DNA of 33,128 nucleotides, taken from JAIDVZ01 sp964486285 (GTDB lineage Bacteria > Verrucomicrobiota > Verrucomicrobiia > Opitutales > JAIRKQ01). The DNA lies in contig CAZALH010000011.1 of NCBI GenBank assembly GCA_964486285.1, positions 1-33,128 of the forward strand. The letters run 5' to 3'. Positions 15,350-23,903 of this stretch are shown here, one piece after another. The stretch's first letter is position 1. Each line of letters begins with the position of its first letter. The position numbers were made by a program, and so were the translations under genes. The notes beneath the pieces were generated by a model. It saw only the letters and a program-made list of their open reading frames with translations, searched no databases and had not been told where the DNA came from.

Positions 15350-16666
15350 ATGAACTCAGGTGTTCGTGTTCGATTTGCTCCAAGCCCAACTGGTTTTTTT
15401 CATATAGGAAGTGCAAGAACAGCATTATTCAATTGGTTATATGCGAGACATACTGGTGGCACTTTTGTGTTGCGGATAGAAGATACTGATCATGCACGTG
15501 ATTCTGAGGAATTTTTAAAAGTGATCTTCGATGGTTTGCGATGGTTGGGTCTAAATTGGGATGAAGGTCCAGAAGTTGGAGGTTCTTATGGTCCATATTT
15601 TCAAAGTCAACGAAAAGATATTTATGTTCAGTATTTAGAAATTTTACGAAAAAATGGACGTGCATATGATAAAGATGGTGCCGTTTATTTTAAAATTTCT
15701 GGAAGTCCGCAAACGATTCATGATCTTGTTCATGGAGATGTCGTTAGAAAAGAAGAGAAAGATTTTGTGATTTTTCGATCTGATGGCAGCCCTGTTTTTC
15801 ACTTTGTCAATGTTGTAGATGATATTACGATGCACATTACTCATGTTATCCGTGGTGAAGATCATCTATCAAATACAAGTAAACACGTTGAATTATTTCG
15901 TGCTTTTAGTGCTCCGGAGCCATTGTTCGCACATATTCCCTTGATTTTAAAATCTCAAGGATCAGGTAAAATGAGTAAACGTGATACAGGGGCATTAATA
16001 GAAGATTACAAATCTAAATACTTTATTCCAGAAGCTGTGCGAAATTATTTATGTTTATTGGGTTGGGCTCCAAAAAATGATCGAGAAATTTTGCCAATCA
16101 ATGAGATAATAGAATTGTTTGATTTGCCTAATATTAATAAGAATAATGCTCGTTTTGATGAAAAAAAAATGTCATTTCTCAATACGGAATATATTCGAGC
16201 ATTGCCTTTTGATGATTTTGTCAACTATGCACAAAAGGTATTAACGGCAAGTGATGTTCCATTTGACAATCATGGGAATGAATATTTGCGTTCTGTTTTG
16301 CAAATTTGTCAGGAAAAGTTGAGGATGCTGAGTGAGCTACCAAATTTTATAAAATATTTTTTTGTTTCTGACTTTGAATTTAATTCAAGAGAAGCGGAAA
16401 AGTTATGCAAAAAGTGTAATTCTTATGAGCGCTTGTCTGAATTTTTGCATGACATTCAAGATATTGAATTTAATGAAAAATCCTTGGAATCTTATGTGAA
16501 AAATTTGTCGCAACGTAATAATGTTTCAAGTGGAGAATATATTCATAGTTTGCGATTTGCGGTGTCTGGATGTAATGTTGGACCAAGTTTATATGCCATG
16601 CTTAGGGTATTAGGAAAACAAGAAGTATTATTTCGTGTGAAACGTTTTTTAGATTTTATAGGATGA
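15350..16666 (+). CDS. gltX: Glutamyl-tRNA synthetase
   Basis: A 438-residue class I synthetase. I use the ATG at 15350, giving MNSGVRVRFAPSPTGFFHIG; a GTG three codons earlier is possible. The HIGH-type motif is FHIGSARTALF, the second signature is GKMSKRDTG, and VIRGEDHLSNT is conserved. The C-terminal anticodon-binding half is complete and ends LRVLGKQEVLFRVKRFL. It is slightly shorter than most GltX (~460-500). It cannot be told from sequence alone whether it discriminates tRNA-Gln. Confidence 0.96.
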   Translation: MNSGVRVRFAPSPTGFFHIGSARTALFNWLYARHTGGTFVLRIEDTDHARDSEEFLKVIFDGLRWLGLNWDEGPEVGGSYGPYFQSQRKDIYVQYLEILRKNGRAYDKDGAVYFKISGSPQTIHDLVHGDVVRKEEKDFVIFRSDGSPVFHFVNVVDDITMHITHVIRGEDHLSNTSKHVELFRAFSAPEPLFAHIPLILKSQGSGKMSKRDTGALIEDYKSKYFIPEAVRNYLCLLGWAPKNDREILPINEIIELFDLPNINKNNARFDEKKMSFLNTEYIRALPFDDFVNYAQKVLTASDVPFDNHGNEYLRSVLQICQEKLRMLSELPNFIKYFFVSDFEFNSREAEKLCKKCNSYERLSEFLHDIQDIEFNEKSLESYVKNLSQRNNVSSGEYIHSLRFAVSGCNVGPSLYAMLRVLGKQEVLFRVKRFLDFIG

Positions 16667-17469
16667 ATTTCACTTTTGTTTACTGTGGTGCTTGTTTGTT
16701 ATTTTGTATAGTGTGTATTGTGCAAAAATTTCGCTCTAATCAGCCAAGTGAAGATAAAGTTAGTGCTTTATTTGTTTCTAAATTAAATGTTTTAGTAAAT
16801 TTTTCTATTTTTTTTCTGTTAACTTTTATAGCTCCAGTAGTAACTTTTTATTTTTTAAAAAGAATACTGAGTTTTTGTGATTTAAAAGAACCTGATTTAG
16901 CACTATCATCAATGTTATTGACGCAATTAATTACCCTGATGTATATCATTTGGCTTAGAAAGCACTGGAAAGTAAAGAATAATTTTCTTCCTTTAAAAAA
17001 TATTTTTCAAATTAGCTTGGTATCGTTTGGTTGGATTTTCCCTATTACGTTAATTACTTCGTGTTTGTGGATTGCTGTTCTTTGGGTATTGAAAAATTGT
17101 GGCTTTAATATAACTTTTGAAGAACAGAGTACAGTAGTTTTATTTTCCCAATTAGATTGTCCGTTGTTTAAGTTTTTATTTTCTGTAATAGTGGTGTTCA
17201 TTGCTCCATTTATTGAAGAATATGTATTTCGTGCCGGAATTTATAGAATTTTAAAAGGCTCATTTAGTAAAAAGTTTGCAGCATTTTGTGCTAGCATGGT
17301 ATTTGCTGGTATGCATGTAAATTTGGTTTCATTATTGCCGCTATTTGTATTAAGCCTTCTTTTGATAGAAATTTATGAAAATAGTGGAAACATTTATGTC
17401 CCGATTGTAGTTCATGGGGCTTTTAATTTAAACTCCATTTTATTACTATTATTTTCAATACCAAGCTAA
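16663..17469 (+). CDS. CPBP (CAAX/Abi-type) intramembrane metalloprotease
   Basis: A 268-residue protein with about seven hydrophobic segments. The CPBP signature is IEEYVFR (Glu185, Glu186, Arg190), followed by MVFAGMHVN (His218) and VVHGAFNLN (His251, Asn255), which form the expected metal site in the membrane. The function and substrate are unknown in this lineage; relatives act in prenyl-protein processing, bacteriocin self-immunity or other protein turnover. It overlaps the gltX stop by 4 bases and is followed without a gap by tsaE, so it is part of the same operon. Confidence 0.9.
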   Translation: MNFTFVYCGACLLFCIVCIVQKFRSNQPSEDKVSALFVSKLNVLVNFSIFFLLTFIAPVVTFYFLKRILSFCDLKEPDLALSSMLLTQLITLMYIIWLRKHWKVKNNFLPLKNIFQISLVSFGWIFPITLITSCLWIAVLWVLKNCGFNITFEEQSTVVLFSQLDCPLFKFLFSVIVVFIAPFIEEYVFRAGIYRILKGSFSKKFAAFCASMVFAGMHVNLVSLLPLFVLSLLLIEIYENSGNIYVPIVVHGAFNLNSILLLLFSIPS

Positions 17470-17958
17470 ATGCAATATCAATTCATTAGTTCATCTATTG
17501 ATGATACAATTAGATTTGGAAGTGCCTTATCTAAGGTATGTTCTGGGCAAAATTTAATTATTCTGCTTAATGGTGATTTAGGTACAGGGAAAACAACGTT
17601 AGTTCGTAGTTTTGCCTCAGGATTAGGAATAACTAGTAATGTAACAAGTCCATCATTTAATTTATTAAATATTTATACGGGGCCACAGTATAACCTCTAT
17701 CATATTGACGCTTACCGAGATAAAAATATTTCTTGGGAATTTTTAATGTTGGATGATCTTATAGAGGAGCCGTTTTGTTGCGTAATCGAATGGTCTGAAA
17801 ATTTTTTCGGAATTCCACAATCAACAGATATACTTCAGATAAGTATAAAATTACTGAATAACGAACGCTATTTTACACTAAATGCAAGTTCTATGAATAT
17901 GTCTTTTTTATTGTTAGAATGTTTTAAGACATCAGACTTATCGCTAGTGCTTATTTAA
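17470..17958 (+). CDS. tsaE: tRNA threonylcarbamoyladenosine ATPase TsaE
   Basis: A 162-residue P-loop protein needed with TsaB/TsaD for t6A37 in ANN-decoding tRNAs. Walker A is GDLGTGKTT (35-43), with VTSPSFNLLNIY and NLYHIDAYR, and the acidic IEWSENF segment typical of TsaE. The start follows the CPBP stop directly (TAAATG). The C-terminal ~25 residues are a less conserved extension. It converges on the gap-interrupted gene with overlapping stops. Confidence 0.95.
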   Translation: MQYQFISSSIDDTIRFGSALSKVCSGQNLIILLNGDLGTGKTTLVRSFASGLGITSNVTSPSFNLLNIYTGPQYNLYHIDAYRDKNISWEFLMLDDLIEEPFCCVIEWSENFFGIPQSTDILQISIKLLNNERYFTLNASSMNMSFLLLECFKTSDLSLVLI

Positions 17959-18196
17959 ATTTTTTTATCAAAAATATAATCCAATATTGCTTCTGATATT
18001 TCACTTGATGCATCTCTAACGAAGTCCATTTCTGGGGTTTTTTTATCTAAAAAATNNNNNNNNNNNNNNNNNNNNNNNNNNNNNNNNNNNNNNNNNNNNN
18101 NNNNNNNNNNNNNNNNNNNNNNNNNNNNNNNNNNNNNNNNNNNNNNNNNNNNNNNATTCCTTCTAAAGGATCAGCTATTTTAGATTTGATATCCAT
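17955..18196 (-). CDS. Small unknown protein interrupted by an assembly gap
   Basis: On the minus strand an ATG at 18196 opens MDIKSKIADPLEG before the run of Ns. On the other side the frame resumes as FLDKKTPEMDFVRDASSEI and continues SEAILDYIFDKKI to a TAA at 17955. Together they look like one small acidic, helical protein of perhaps 70-90 residues. The two halves are out of frame across exactly 100 Ns, as expected if the gap size is a placeholder. It could also be two different genes. The family is not recognised. It lies downstream of valS on the same strand. Confidence 0.5.
18056..18155. other. Assembly gap (100 N)
   Basis: Exactly 100 undetermined bases, the common placeholder for a scaffold join of unknown length. 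Gene order across this point is therefore scaffold-level evidence only. Confidence 0.99.
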
Positions 18197-18211
18197 TGCT
18201 CAGGTGAGCAA
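18196..18211. promoter_or_regulatory. 16-bp palindrome at the start of the gap-interrupted gene
   Basis: TTGCTCAGGTGAGCAA consists of 7-bp perfect inverted arms around a central GG. Its last base on the minus strand is the first base of the ATG at 18196. It may be an operator or an RNA hairpin masking the start, and there is no other Shine-Dalgarno-like sequence nearby. Function is inference. Confidence 0.35.
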
Positions 18212-18254
18212 GTGTATGTTTTATATAGAATTTGTCAAAAAAGAAATATTGTTT

Positions 18255-20945
18255 CTACAATTGCGACAAAAGTTTTTCTAAAGTTTGTTTTTTTTCTATA
18301 TTTTCATGCAATAATTTCTTTGCACCATCGATGACATTTTGTGGAGCTTTTTGCATAAATTCGGGGTTATTTAATTTTTTTTGATTCAGAATAATTAATT
18401 TATTTAATTGCTCAATTTCAGCTAAAATTTGTTCAGTAGTATTTGTTGATTTTTCAGTTTGTTGATCTAAATAGATTGTGCCAAATTTTGTCACAGTTGC
18501 TGGTAAATTAAAGATGTGGTCTGTAAACGTAAATGATGCGACTTTTAGCATCCTGCCTATAATATTTATTGAGTTGGAAATATTGTAATTTTTATTTAGT
18601 TGCACTATAATTTTAATCTTTTTAGATTCCTTTGTTTTTTGTTGTGCAATGATTGTGCGACAAATGTTTATAAACTCGCGTACATTTGTAATATTTTCTA
18701 GTTCGACTTTATTTAGTTTTAAAACACTGAATTCATTTAATAAATTTTCAGCAGTTTCACAATAAACATCTTGAATGAAAGCTGTATCATTGCCAAATCC
18801 ACAAGCATGCCAAAGTTCTTCGGTGATAAACGGAATGAATGGGTTTAAGATAAGTAGAAGTTGTCGCAAAATAATGTCATGTATAAATAAAACATCATTA
18901 TTCCCATTTTGTATACGTTGTTTAGAGACTTCTACATACCAATCACAATAATCATTCCAAAAAAAGTTATAAGCGGTTTGTACTGCACTTGTTATTTCAT
19001 GTTTTGAAAAATGTGTGTCAATTTTTGCTTTAAGGTTTACAAGTTGCAATAATATTGCATGATCTTCTGGTTCAAGTGGTTGAACATGAGAAATTATTGA
19101 CTGTAGGGATGATTTATCATAGTTTAATCCGTTTATTAAACGGAATCTGCAAGCATTCCATAATTTATTGCAAAAATTTCTTCCAAGAGTAATTTGATTT
19201 TCATCAAAGAGTACATCCTGCCCATAAGGAGCACTAAGTAATAGTCCTAGACGTAGGCCATCAGCACCATATTTTTCTATTAAGTCTAGTGGTTCGGGAG
19301 AATTCCCCAAACTTTTAGACATTTTCCTTCCGAGAGAGTCACGTATTATTCCTGTAAAATATACATTGTGAAATGGAACGCGCTGGTAAATTTCTTCGAT
19401 ACTTAAAGTTTTTTTCTCGTTACCAATTAACTCTAGAGAAGCTATTATCATGCGGGCTACCCAAAAAAATATAATATCAGGTCCAGTGACAAGTGTGTCA
19501 GTTGGGAAAAAATAATCAAATCCGAGGTCGTGCATCGTGTGCTTATTTGGCCAACCAAACACACCGAATGGCCATAACCATGAAGAAAACCAAGTGTCTA
19601 AAACGTCTTCTTCTTGTTCCCAATTTTCTATGTCATGGGGGGCTTCGATTGATACATGCCAGTTTTTTGGATCATTGCGATCAGCATTTTTCTTATACCA
19701 GACAGGAATTCTGTGTCCCCACCATAATTGTCGACTAATGCACCAGTCTTGTATGTTGTCTAACCAATGAATATATGTCTTCCCCCATCGTTCTGGGTAA
19801 AATCTTATTATTCCTTCAGTAATAGCTAGTTTTGCTTCTCTTATTTTAGGGTAATGCAAGAACCATTGTTCGGATAATTTTGGCTCAATTGGTACATTGC
19901 CACGTTCAGAAAATCCAATATTATTTGGATACTCTTCTTCTTTTGTTAGAAGGTTATTTTTAGCTAATTTTTCGGCAATTTTTATACGTGCATCAAAACG
20001 ATCTAATCCTTGAAATTCTTGAGCTGTTTTGTTTAATGACCCATCTGGGTTTAACACGTTTATAATTGGTAAATTATGCCTCTGTCCTATTTCAAAATCT
20101 ACTTTATCATGAGCAGGAGTAATTTTTAGTGCACCAGTCCCGAAATCTTTGATAACTGCGTCATCTGCAATTATTGGTATAACCTGCCCAAATAATGGAC
20201 ATCTGCAATGTTTCCCAATTAAATTTTTATATCGCTCATCAGTAGGGTTGACTGCGATAGCGACATCTCCCATGATTGTTTCTGGCCTTGTAGTTGCCAC
20301 TTCAATATATTCGCTAGAAGATTCTTCTAAGAAGTATTTAATGTAATATAGTTTACTTTTTTGTGGTACCATTTTTACTTCTTCATCACTTAGTGCAGTG
20401 AGAGAAATAGGACACCAGTTTACCATACGTTTCCCGCGATATATGTATCCGCGATTATATAATTCTACAAAAGCTGTTGTTACACCCTTACTATAGTCTT
20501 CATCAAGAGTATGTTTTTTGTTTTTCCAGTCACATGATACACCCAACTTACGTAATTGTTTTAATATAATGTCTCCATGTTCGTCTCGCCATTTTTTTGC
20601 GAGCTCCAAAAATTTTTCACGACCAATATCTTGTTTAAGTATTCCTTTTTTATTTAATTCTTTTTCCACGCGAGTTTGCATTGATATACCAGCGTGATCA
20701 GTTCCTGGTATCCAAACTACTGAGCAATTATTATGGCGTGCATAACGTGTTAAAAGGTCCTGTATTGTATTGTTTAATAAATGCCCCATGTGCAATACAC
20801 CCGTTACATTTGGTGGTGGCATGAGTACACAAAATGGTTTTTTGGGATTATTAATATGTCGATCAAAACAACCGCAGTTTATCCATTTACCGTACCATTT
20901 ATCTTCTATTTCTTTTGGTGAAAAAGTCTTAGATAATTCATTCAT
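18255..20945 (-). CDS. valS: Valyl-tRNA synthetase
   Basis: An 896-residue class I synthetase. I use the ATG at 20945, two codons inside a TTG-started frame. The HIGH motif is in PPPNVTGVLHMGHLLNN and KMSKS in GRKMSKSLGN. The editing domain (VATTRPETIMGD) and WISRQ-like DWCISRQLWWGHRIPVW are present. The C-terminal coiled-coil arm starts around residue 835, with ILAEIEQLNKLI and a Leu-rich end. All expected parts are present and the length is normal. It is followed by the small gap-interrupted gene and preceded by the pseudopilin genes, all on the same strand. Confidence 0.97.
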   Translation of the reverse strand: MNELSKTFSPKEIEDKWYGKWINCGCFDRHINNPKKPFCVLMPPPNVTGVLHMGHLLNNTIQDLLTRYARHNNCSVVWIPGTDHAGISMQTRVEKELNKKGILKQDIGREKFLELAKKWRDEHGDIILKQLRKLGVSCDWKNKKHTLDEDYSKGVTTAFVELYNRGYIYRGKRMVNWCPISLTALSDEEVKMVPQKSKLYYIKYFLEESSSEYIEVATTRPETIMGDVAIAVNPTDERYKNLIGKHCRCPLFGQVIPIIADDAVIKDFGTGALKITPAHDKVDFEIGQRHNLPIINVLNPDGSLNKTAQEFQGLDRFDARIKIAEKLAKNNLLTKEEEYPNNIGFSERGNVPIEPKLSEQWFLHYPKIREAKLAITEGIIRFYPERWGKTYIHWLDNIQDWCISRQLWWGHRIPVWYKKNADRNDPKNWHVSIEAPHDIENWEQEEDVLDTWFSSWLWPFGVFGWPNKHTMHDLGFDYFFPTDTLVTGPDIIFFWVARMIIASLELIGNEKKTLSIEEIYQRVPFHNVYFTGIIRDSLGRKMSKSLGNSPEPLDLIEKYGADGLRLGLLLSAPYGQDVLFDENQITLGRNFCNKLWNACRFRLINGLNYDKSSLQSIISHVQPLEPEDHAILLQLVNLKAKIDTHFSKHEITSAVQTAYNFFWNDYCDWYVEVSKQRIQNGNNDVLFIHDIILRQLLLILNPFIPFITEELWHACGFGNDTAFIQDVYCETAENLLNEFSVLKLNKVELENITNVREFINICRTIIAQQKTKESKKIKIIVQLNKNYNISNSINIIGRMLKVASFTFTDHIFNLPATVTKFGTIYLDQQTEKSTNTTEQILAEIEQLNKLIILNQKKLNNPEFMQKAPQNVIDGAKKLLHENIEKKQTLEKLLSQL

Positions 20946-21000
20946 GCTCAATTAAGCAAAATACTATTTGCTAATAAAAGTCGAGAATAAGGTATAAAAA

Positions 21001-21468
21001 TTAATAAATTTTTACTGTAACGAATGATTGATTTGTGTTATTAATATTATTTGCACTATCTAGCTTAGATAGTGTGCACATTAATGGAATATATGGTTCT
21101 GTTTGTCCAGTTACAGTGTCAAATAAATTCTTAATCAGTTTAGTATAAATTATGTAATTTTCACTTTTAATACTATCTTGATTTAATTCATAATATGGTA
21201 CAAATTTTCGAAATATTATATCGCTGTCTTCGGAGTTTATAACATATAAAGGTGTGTTATTGTGGATCAAGTGTAAAATTTTATTATAATCTTGAGTATC
21301 GATGAATGTTAGGAAATCATTGATAATTTCTCTTTCTTTTAAAGCATCAAGATTACTATTTTCTATCGCGATTTGAATATAAAATAAAGCAGAAAAAGTT
21401 GGGATAATTATCGATATTATAGCTAATGATAATATTAACTCCAAGAGTGAAAATCCTTTTAAATGCAT
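21001..21468 (-). CDS. Prepilin-type pseudopilin (minor)
   Basis: A 155-residue protein with a type IV prepilin N-terminus: MHLKGFSLLELILSLAIISI. It has the processing site Gly|Phe, Glu at mature position 5 and a membrane helix. The rest is a small soluble domain without recognised motifs, consistent with a minor pseudopilin of a type II secretion or type IV pilus-like system. It is third in a three-gene operon and starts 1 base after the preceding gene. No assembly ATPase, platform or secretin gene is in the window. Confidence 0.75.
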   Translation of the reverse strand: MHLKGFSLLELILSLAIISIIIPTFSALFYIQIAIENSNLDALKEREIINDFLTFIDTQDYNKILHLIHNNTPLYVINSEDSDIIFRKFVPYYELNQDSIKSENYIIYTKLIKNLFDTVTGQTEPYIPLMCTLSKLDSANNINNTNQSFVTVKIY

Positions 21469-21469
21469 G

Positions 21470-22063
21470 TTATTTACCGTTCCAGTTTCCTATTATATTT
21501 TTTTTATCACGAGAAATTGTAAAGATAGCGATTTTTTTCTTAATTGATTCTCCACGAATATAATTTTGAACTTCTGCGGGGAAACAAGACTTAGGGATAA
21601 CGACATCATTATCCATTACATTTTCCACTATGATACATATTCTAGGGTTATTGAATGCGTCAACGATTACTGAGCGGTCTATAGATCCATTCTTCTTATG
21701 TAAGAAATGTTCATTTTCGAAAGTATAGAAATTTTTTCTAAGTGGATTTAATGCTATTTTATCTTTTGATGATAATTGAGTACCATCTGGATTTTTCCCA
21801 GTTAGTGCTTTTATTAGTAATTCAGAATTTCCTTCTCTGTTTAACCATATTAATTCTTCTGAACCAAGAAAAAATGGCATTTCTCCATATTCTAAACAAT
21901 AAGCTGTCAGTGCGGATTCTAGTTCTAAAAACTGTACCCTTGTTTTGGCTATTAGTACTGCTTTTCTGTGTAAAGAAAAGCTATATGTTAATAGGCTAGA
22001 TAATACGCTTACTGTTAATAACAAAAATAAAGTTAGTGAAATTTTTTTGTTACTCATATTCAT
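21470..22063 (-). CDS. Pseudopilin-like protein without a canonical cleavage motif
   Basis: A 197-residue protein with one N-terminal membrane helix (about residues 8-28) preceded by SNKK. It lacks the G/FxxxE prepilin site. Residues ~43-58 (FLELESALTAYCLEYG) and the segments NSELLIKALTGKNPDGTQL, ALNPLRKNFYTFE and IVDAFNNP are of the style seen in verrucomicrobial pseudopilin-like proteins, where residues for a GspG-like globular domain are retained. It overlaps the upstream GspG-like gene by 4 bases (ATGA) and ends 1 base before the next pseudopilin gene. Confidence 0.65.
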   Translation of the reverse strand: MNMSNKKISLTLFLLLTVSVLSSLLTYSFSLHRKAVLIAKTRVQFLELESALTAYCLEYGEMPFFLGSEELIWLNREGNSELLIKALTGKNPDGTQLSSKDKIALNPLRKNFYTFENEHFLHKKNGSIDRSVIVDAFNNPRICIIVENVMDNDVVIPKSCFPAEVQNYIRGESIKKKIAIFTISRDKKNIIGNWNGK

Positions 22064-22497
22064 CTGCTATAAATATCGTCTATTAATTCTTTATTATCTA
22101 TATATCCATTAGGTCCCATGGAAAATAAGACATAATTATCATCTGGGTTACCAGAGTATTTATAAACATAAGGATTCCCCCAAGGATCAATTAATATTTC
22201 ATTTGATAATTTCCATTTATGGCTTTTTAAAAAGCTTTGAGATTTTTGTGAAAGAGCAGCATATAAATTTACAGCATTTTGATTGTTCGTTTCAAAGTTC
22301 CCCATTGGGTATGTTCCACAGAGCTTATTGTAATTTTCTAGAGCACAATTTAATATTGCTAGTTCTTCTTGCGCTTTCTGATATTTAATATCATGATTTC
22401 TATTTATGTAAGTTCTAAAGAAAACTACGAAAATTATTAAAATTACTCCTAATATGCACAAGTTTTCGACTAATGAAAATCCATGGTTGTTTTTCAT
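22060..22497 (-). CDS. GspG-like pseudopilin
   Basis: A 145-residue protein; the start is the ATG at 22497, with a GGGA upstream. The prepilin N-terminus is HGFSLVENLCILGVILIIF (Gly|Phe cleavage, Glu5). The middle has LNCALENYNKLCGTYPMGNF and the C-terminal half ILIDPWGNPYVYKYSG followed by FSMGPNG, the calcium-site region of major pseudopilins (GspG). It is first in the operon of three pseudopilin-like genes, upstream of valS. The role would be the pseudopilus of a type II secretion-like machine; the rest of the machinery must be elsewhere. Confidence 0.82.
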   Translation of the reverse strand: MKNNHGFSLVENLCILGVILIIFVVFFRTYINRNHDIKYQKAQEELAILNCALENYNKLCGTYPMGNFETNNQNAVNLYAALSQKSQSFLKSHKWKLSNEILIDPWGNPYVYKYSGNPDDNYVLFSMGPNGYIDNKELIDDIYSR

Positions 22498-22623
22498 ACT
22501 CAATCCCTTTGAAAAAATACTTTACAATGTATTGTATATAGTAATCTTTTCATGTCAAACTTTCTTTAGTTGTAAATTTAAATTTGCATATTAATATTTA
22601 TTTAATAGATTCAATACCTGATT

Positions 22624-23229
22624 ATGGATAGTTTTGAATCAATTAGTTCACGCTTGATTAAACAACCTGGTTTTTGGATGAAAATTTGTATTGGGATAAT
22701 AATTTCAATTGTTCCTTTGGTTAACATTTTTTCATTGGGATATTTGGTTCGCGTCATTGATGAAAATCAGAATGAACCTGACATTATTTTACCTATATGG
22801 GATTTTTCTAGACAAAACTTAAAATATAATTTTTTGAAGGGGCTACATGTTTTGTCTCTATTGATCGTATTTTTATTTTTCCCGATGATTGTTGCCTATG
22901 TAATTGGGTTAGGTTTTACTTGGATATTTAGTTCAATAACTATACTATTAGTTGATGTTGCGTTTTTGGTTGGTATGCCAACTTCAGTTTATGCTATGTT
23001 TTTTATTAAAAATACCAATGAATTACTATCCACTAGGATAGTTTCTTCGATGTTTCAAATGACATTCAATACGTATAAATCTTTGTTTATTTCAACATTT
23101 TTATTTTTATGTCTTAATATTTTAGTATTTCAAATTTTCCCTAACATTGTTTTAGGGGGTTCACTGTTTTTTGGATTGGTTTTTATGATCGCTTTCGTTA
23201 GAAATTTAAAGATAGTTTATAATAGATAA
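22624..23229 (+). CDS. DUF4013-like integral membrane protein
   Basis: A 201-residue protein with about five hydrophobic helices. The order is an N-terminal helix with SIVPLVNIFSLGYLVRVIDE, then ILPIWDFSRQNLKYNFLKGL, then a poly-hydrophobic core. The Gly-Tyr-x-x-Arg-Val-Ile-Asp-Glu followed by Leu-Pro-x-Trp-Asp pattern is that of DUF4013-type proteins. Function unknown. It starts 126 bases from the divergent pseudopilin operon and 8 bases before the M50 protease gene, so the two are probably co-transcribed. Confidence 0.7.
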   Translation: MDSFESISSRLIKQPGFWMKICIGIIISIVPLVNIFSLGYLVRVIDENQNEPDIILPIWDFSRQNLKYNFLKGLHVLSLLIVFLFFPMIVAYVIGLGFTWIFSSITILLVDVAFLVGMPTSVYAMFFIKNTNELLSTRIVSSMFQMTFNTYKSLFISTFLFLCLNILVFQIFPNIVLGGSLFFGLVFMIAFVRNLKIVYNR

Positions 23230-23237
23230 GATAGATA

Positions 23238-23897
23238 ATGAATATTATTTATGGATTAATTTTGTATTTACTACTACTAATTAGCCTAAGTTTACATGAG
23301 TGGGCTCATGGGTGGGCAGCATATAAGATGGGTGATAAAACACCGCTGTTGTTTGGACGATTAACTTTAAACCCTCTAGCACATATTGATATTATTGGTA
23401 CGGTTATTTTACCATTGGTAATGATATTGTTTCTTCCGAGTTTTGTAATGTTTGGTTGGGCGAAACCTGTTCCAATTAACTCGAATTACTTCTGCAATAA
23501 AAACTTTGGAGAAGTTATAGTAGCGCTGGCAGGACCGTTGATGAATTTAATTCTAGCTATAATCTCTGCGTTATTAGGAATTTGTTTTGTTAAAGTGTTT
23601 GGAGAAAGTTGGGGGCGCTTGTTTGGATTGATGATGTGGGTCAATCTTGTATTGTTTGCTTTTAACTTACTTCCTATCCCTCCATTAGATGGAGCGTATT
23701 TATTAAAGTATGTTTTTCATATATCAGATATTACTTTTTATAGTTTATCAAGATACGGATTTTTTGTTCTACTTATATTAGTAAATATTACAGTATTTAG
23801 AGTGTTTATTTTAGTGTCTATAGTTAAAATGTTTAGTATGATTAATGTATTTGCCGGACTTATTTTAAATAGTCCAGTATCTTTAATTCCTTTTTAG
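23238..23897 (+). CDS. Site-2 protease family (M50) membrane metalloprotease
   Basis: A 219-residue membrane protein. The zinc site HEWAH (His20, Glu21, His24) lies in the first membrane helix, and the third ligand is in LLPIPPLDGAYLL (Asp). MFGWAKPVPINSNYF is typical of the short M50B/RseP-less branch without a PDZ domain. It is likely an intramembrane protease; its substrate is unknown. It forms an operon with the DUF4013-like gene and ends 6 bases from the convergent beta-barrel gene. Confidence 0.9.
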   Translation: MNIIYGLILYLLLLISLSLHEWAHGWAAYKMGDKTPLLFGRLTLNPLAHIDIIGTVILPLVMILFLPSFVMFGWAKPVPINSNYFCNKNFGEVIVALAGPLMNLILAIISALLGICFVKVFGESWGRLFGLMMWVNLVLFAFNLLPIPPLDGAYLLKYVFHISDITFYSLSRYGFFVLLILVNITVFRVFILVSIVKMFSMINVFAGLILNSPVSLIPF

Positions 23898-23903
23898 AGC
23901 TTT

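Noticed and set aside
19493..20955. Plus-strand frames inside valS
   Set aside because: They are antisense to conserved synthetase domains, with overlapping unrelated peptides typical of shadow frames.
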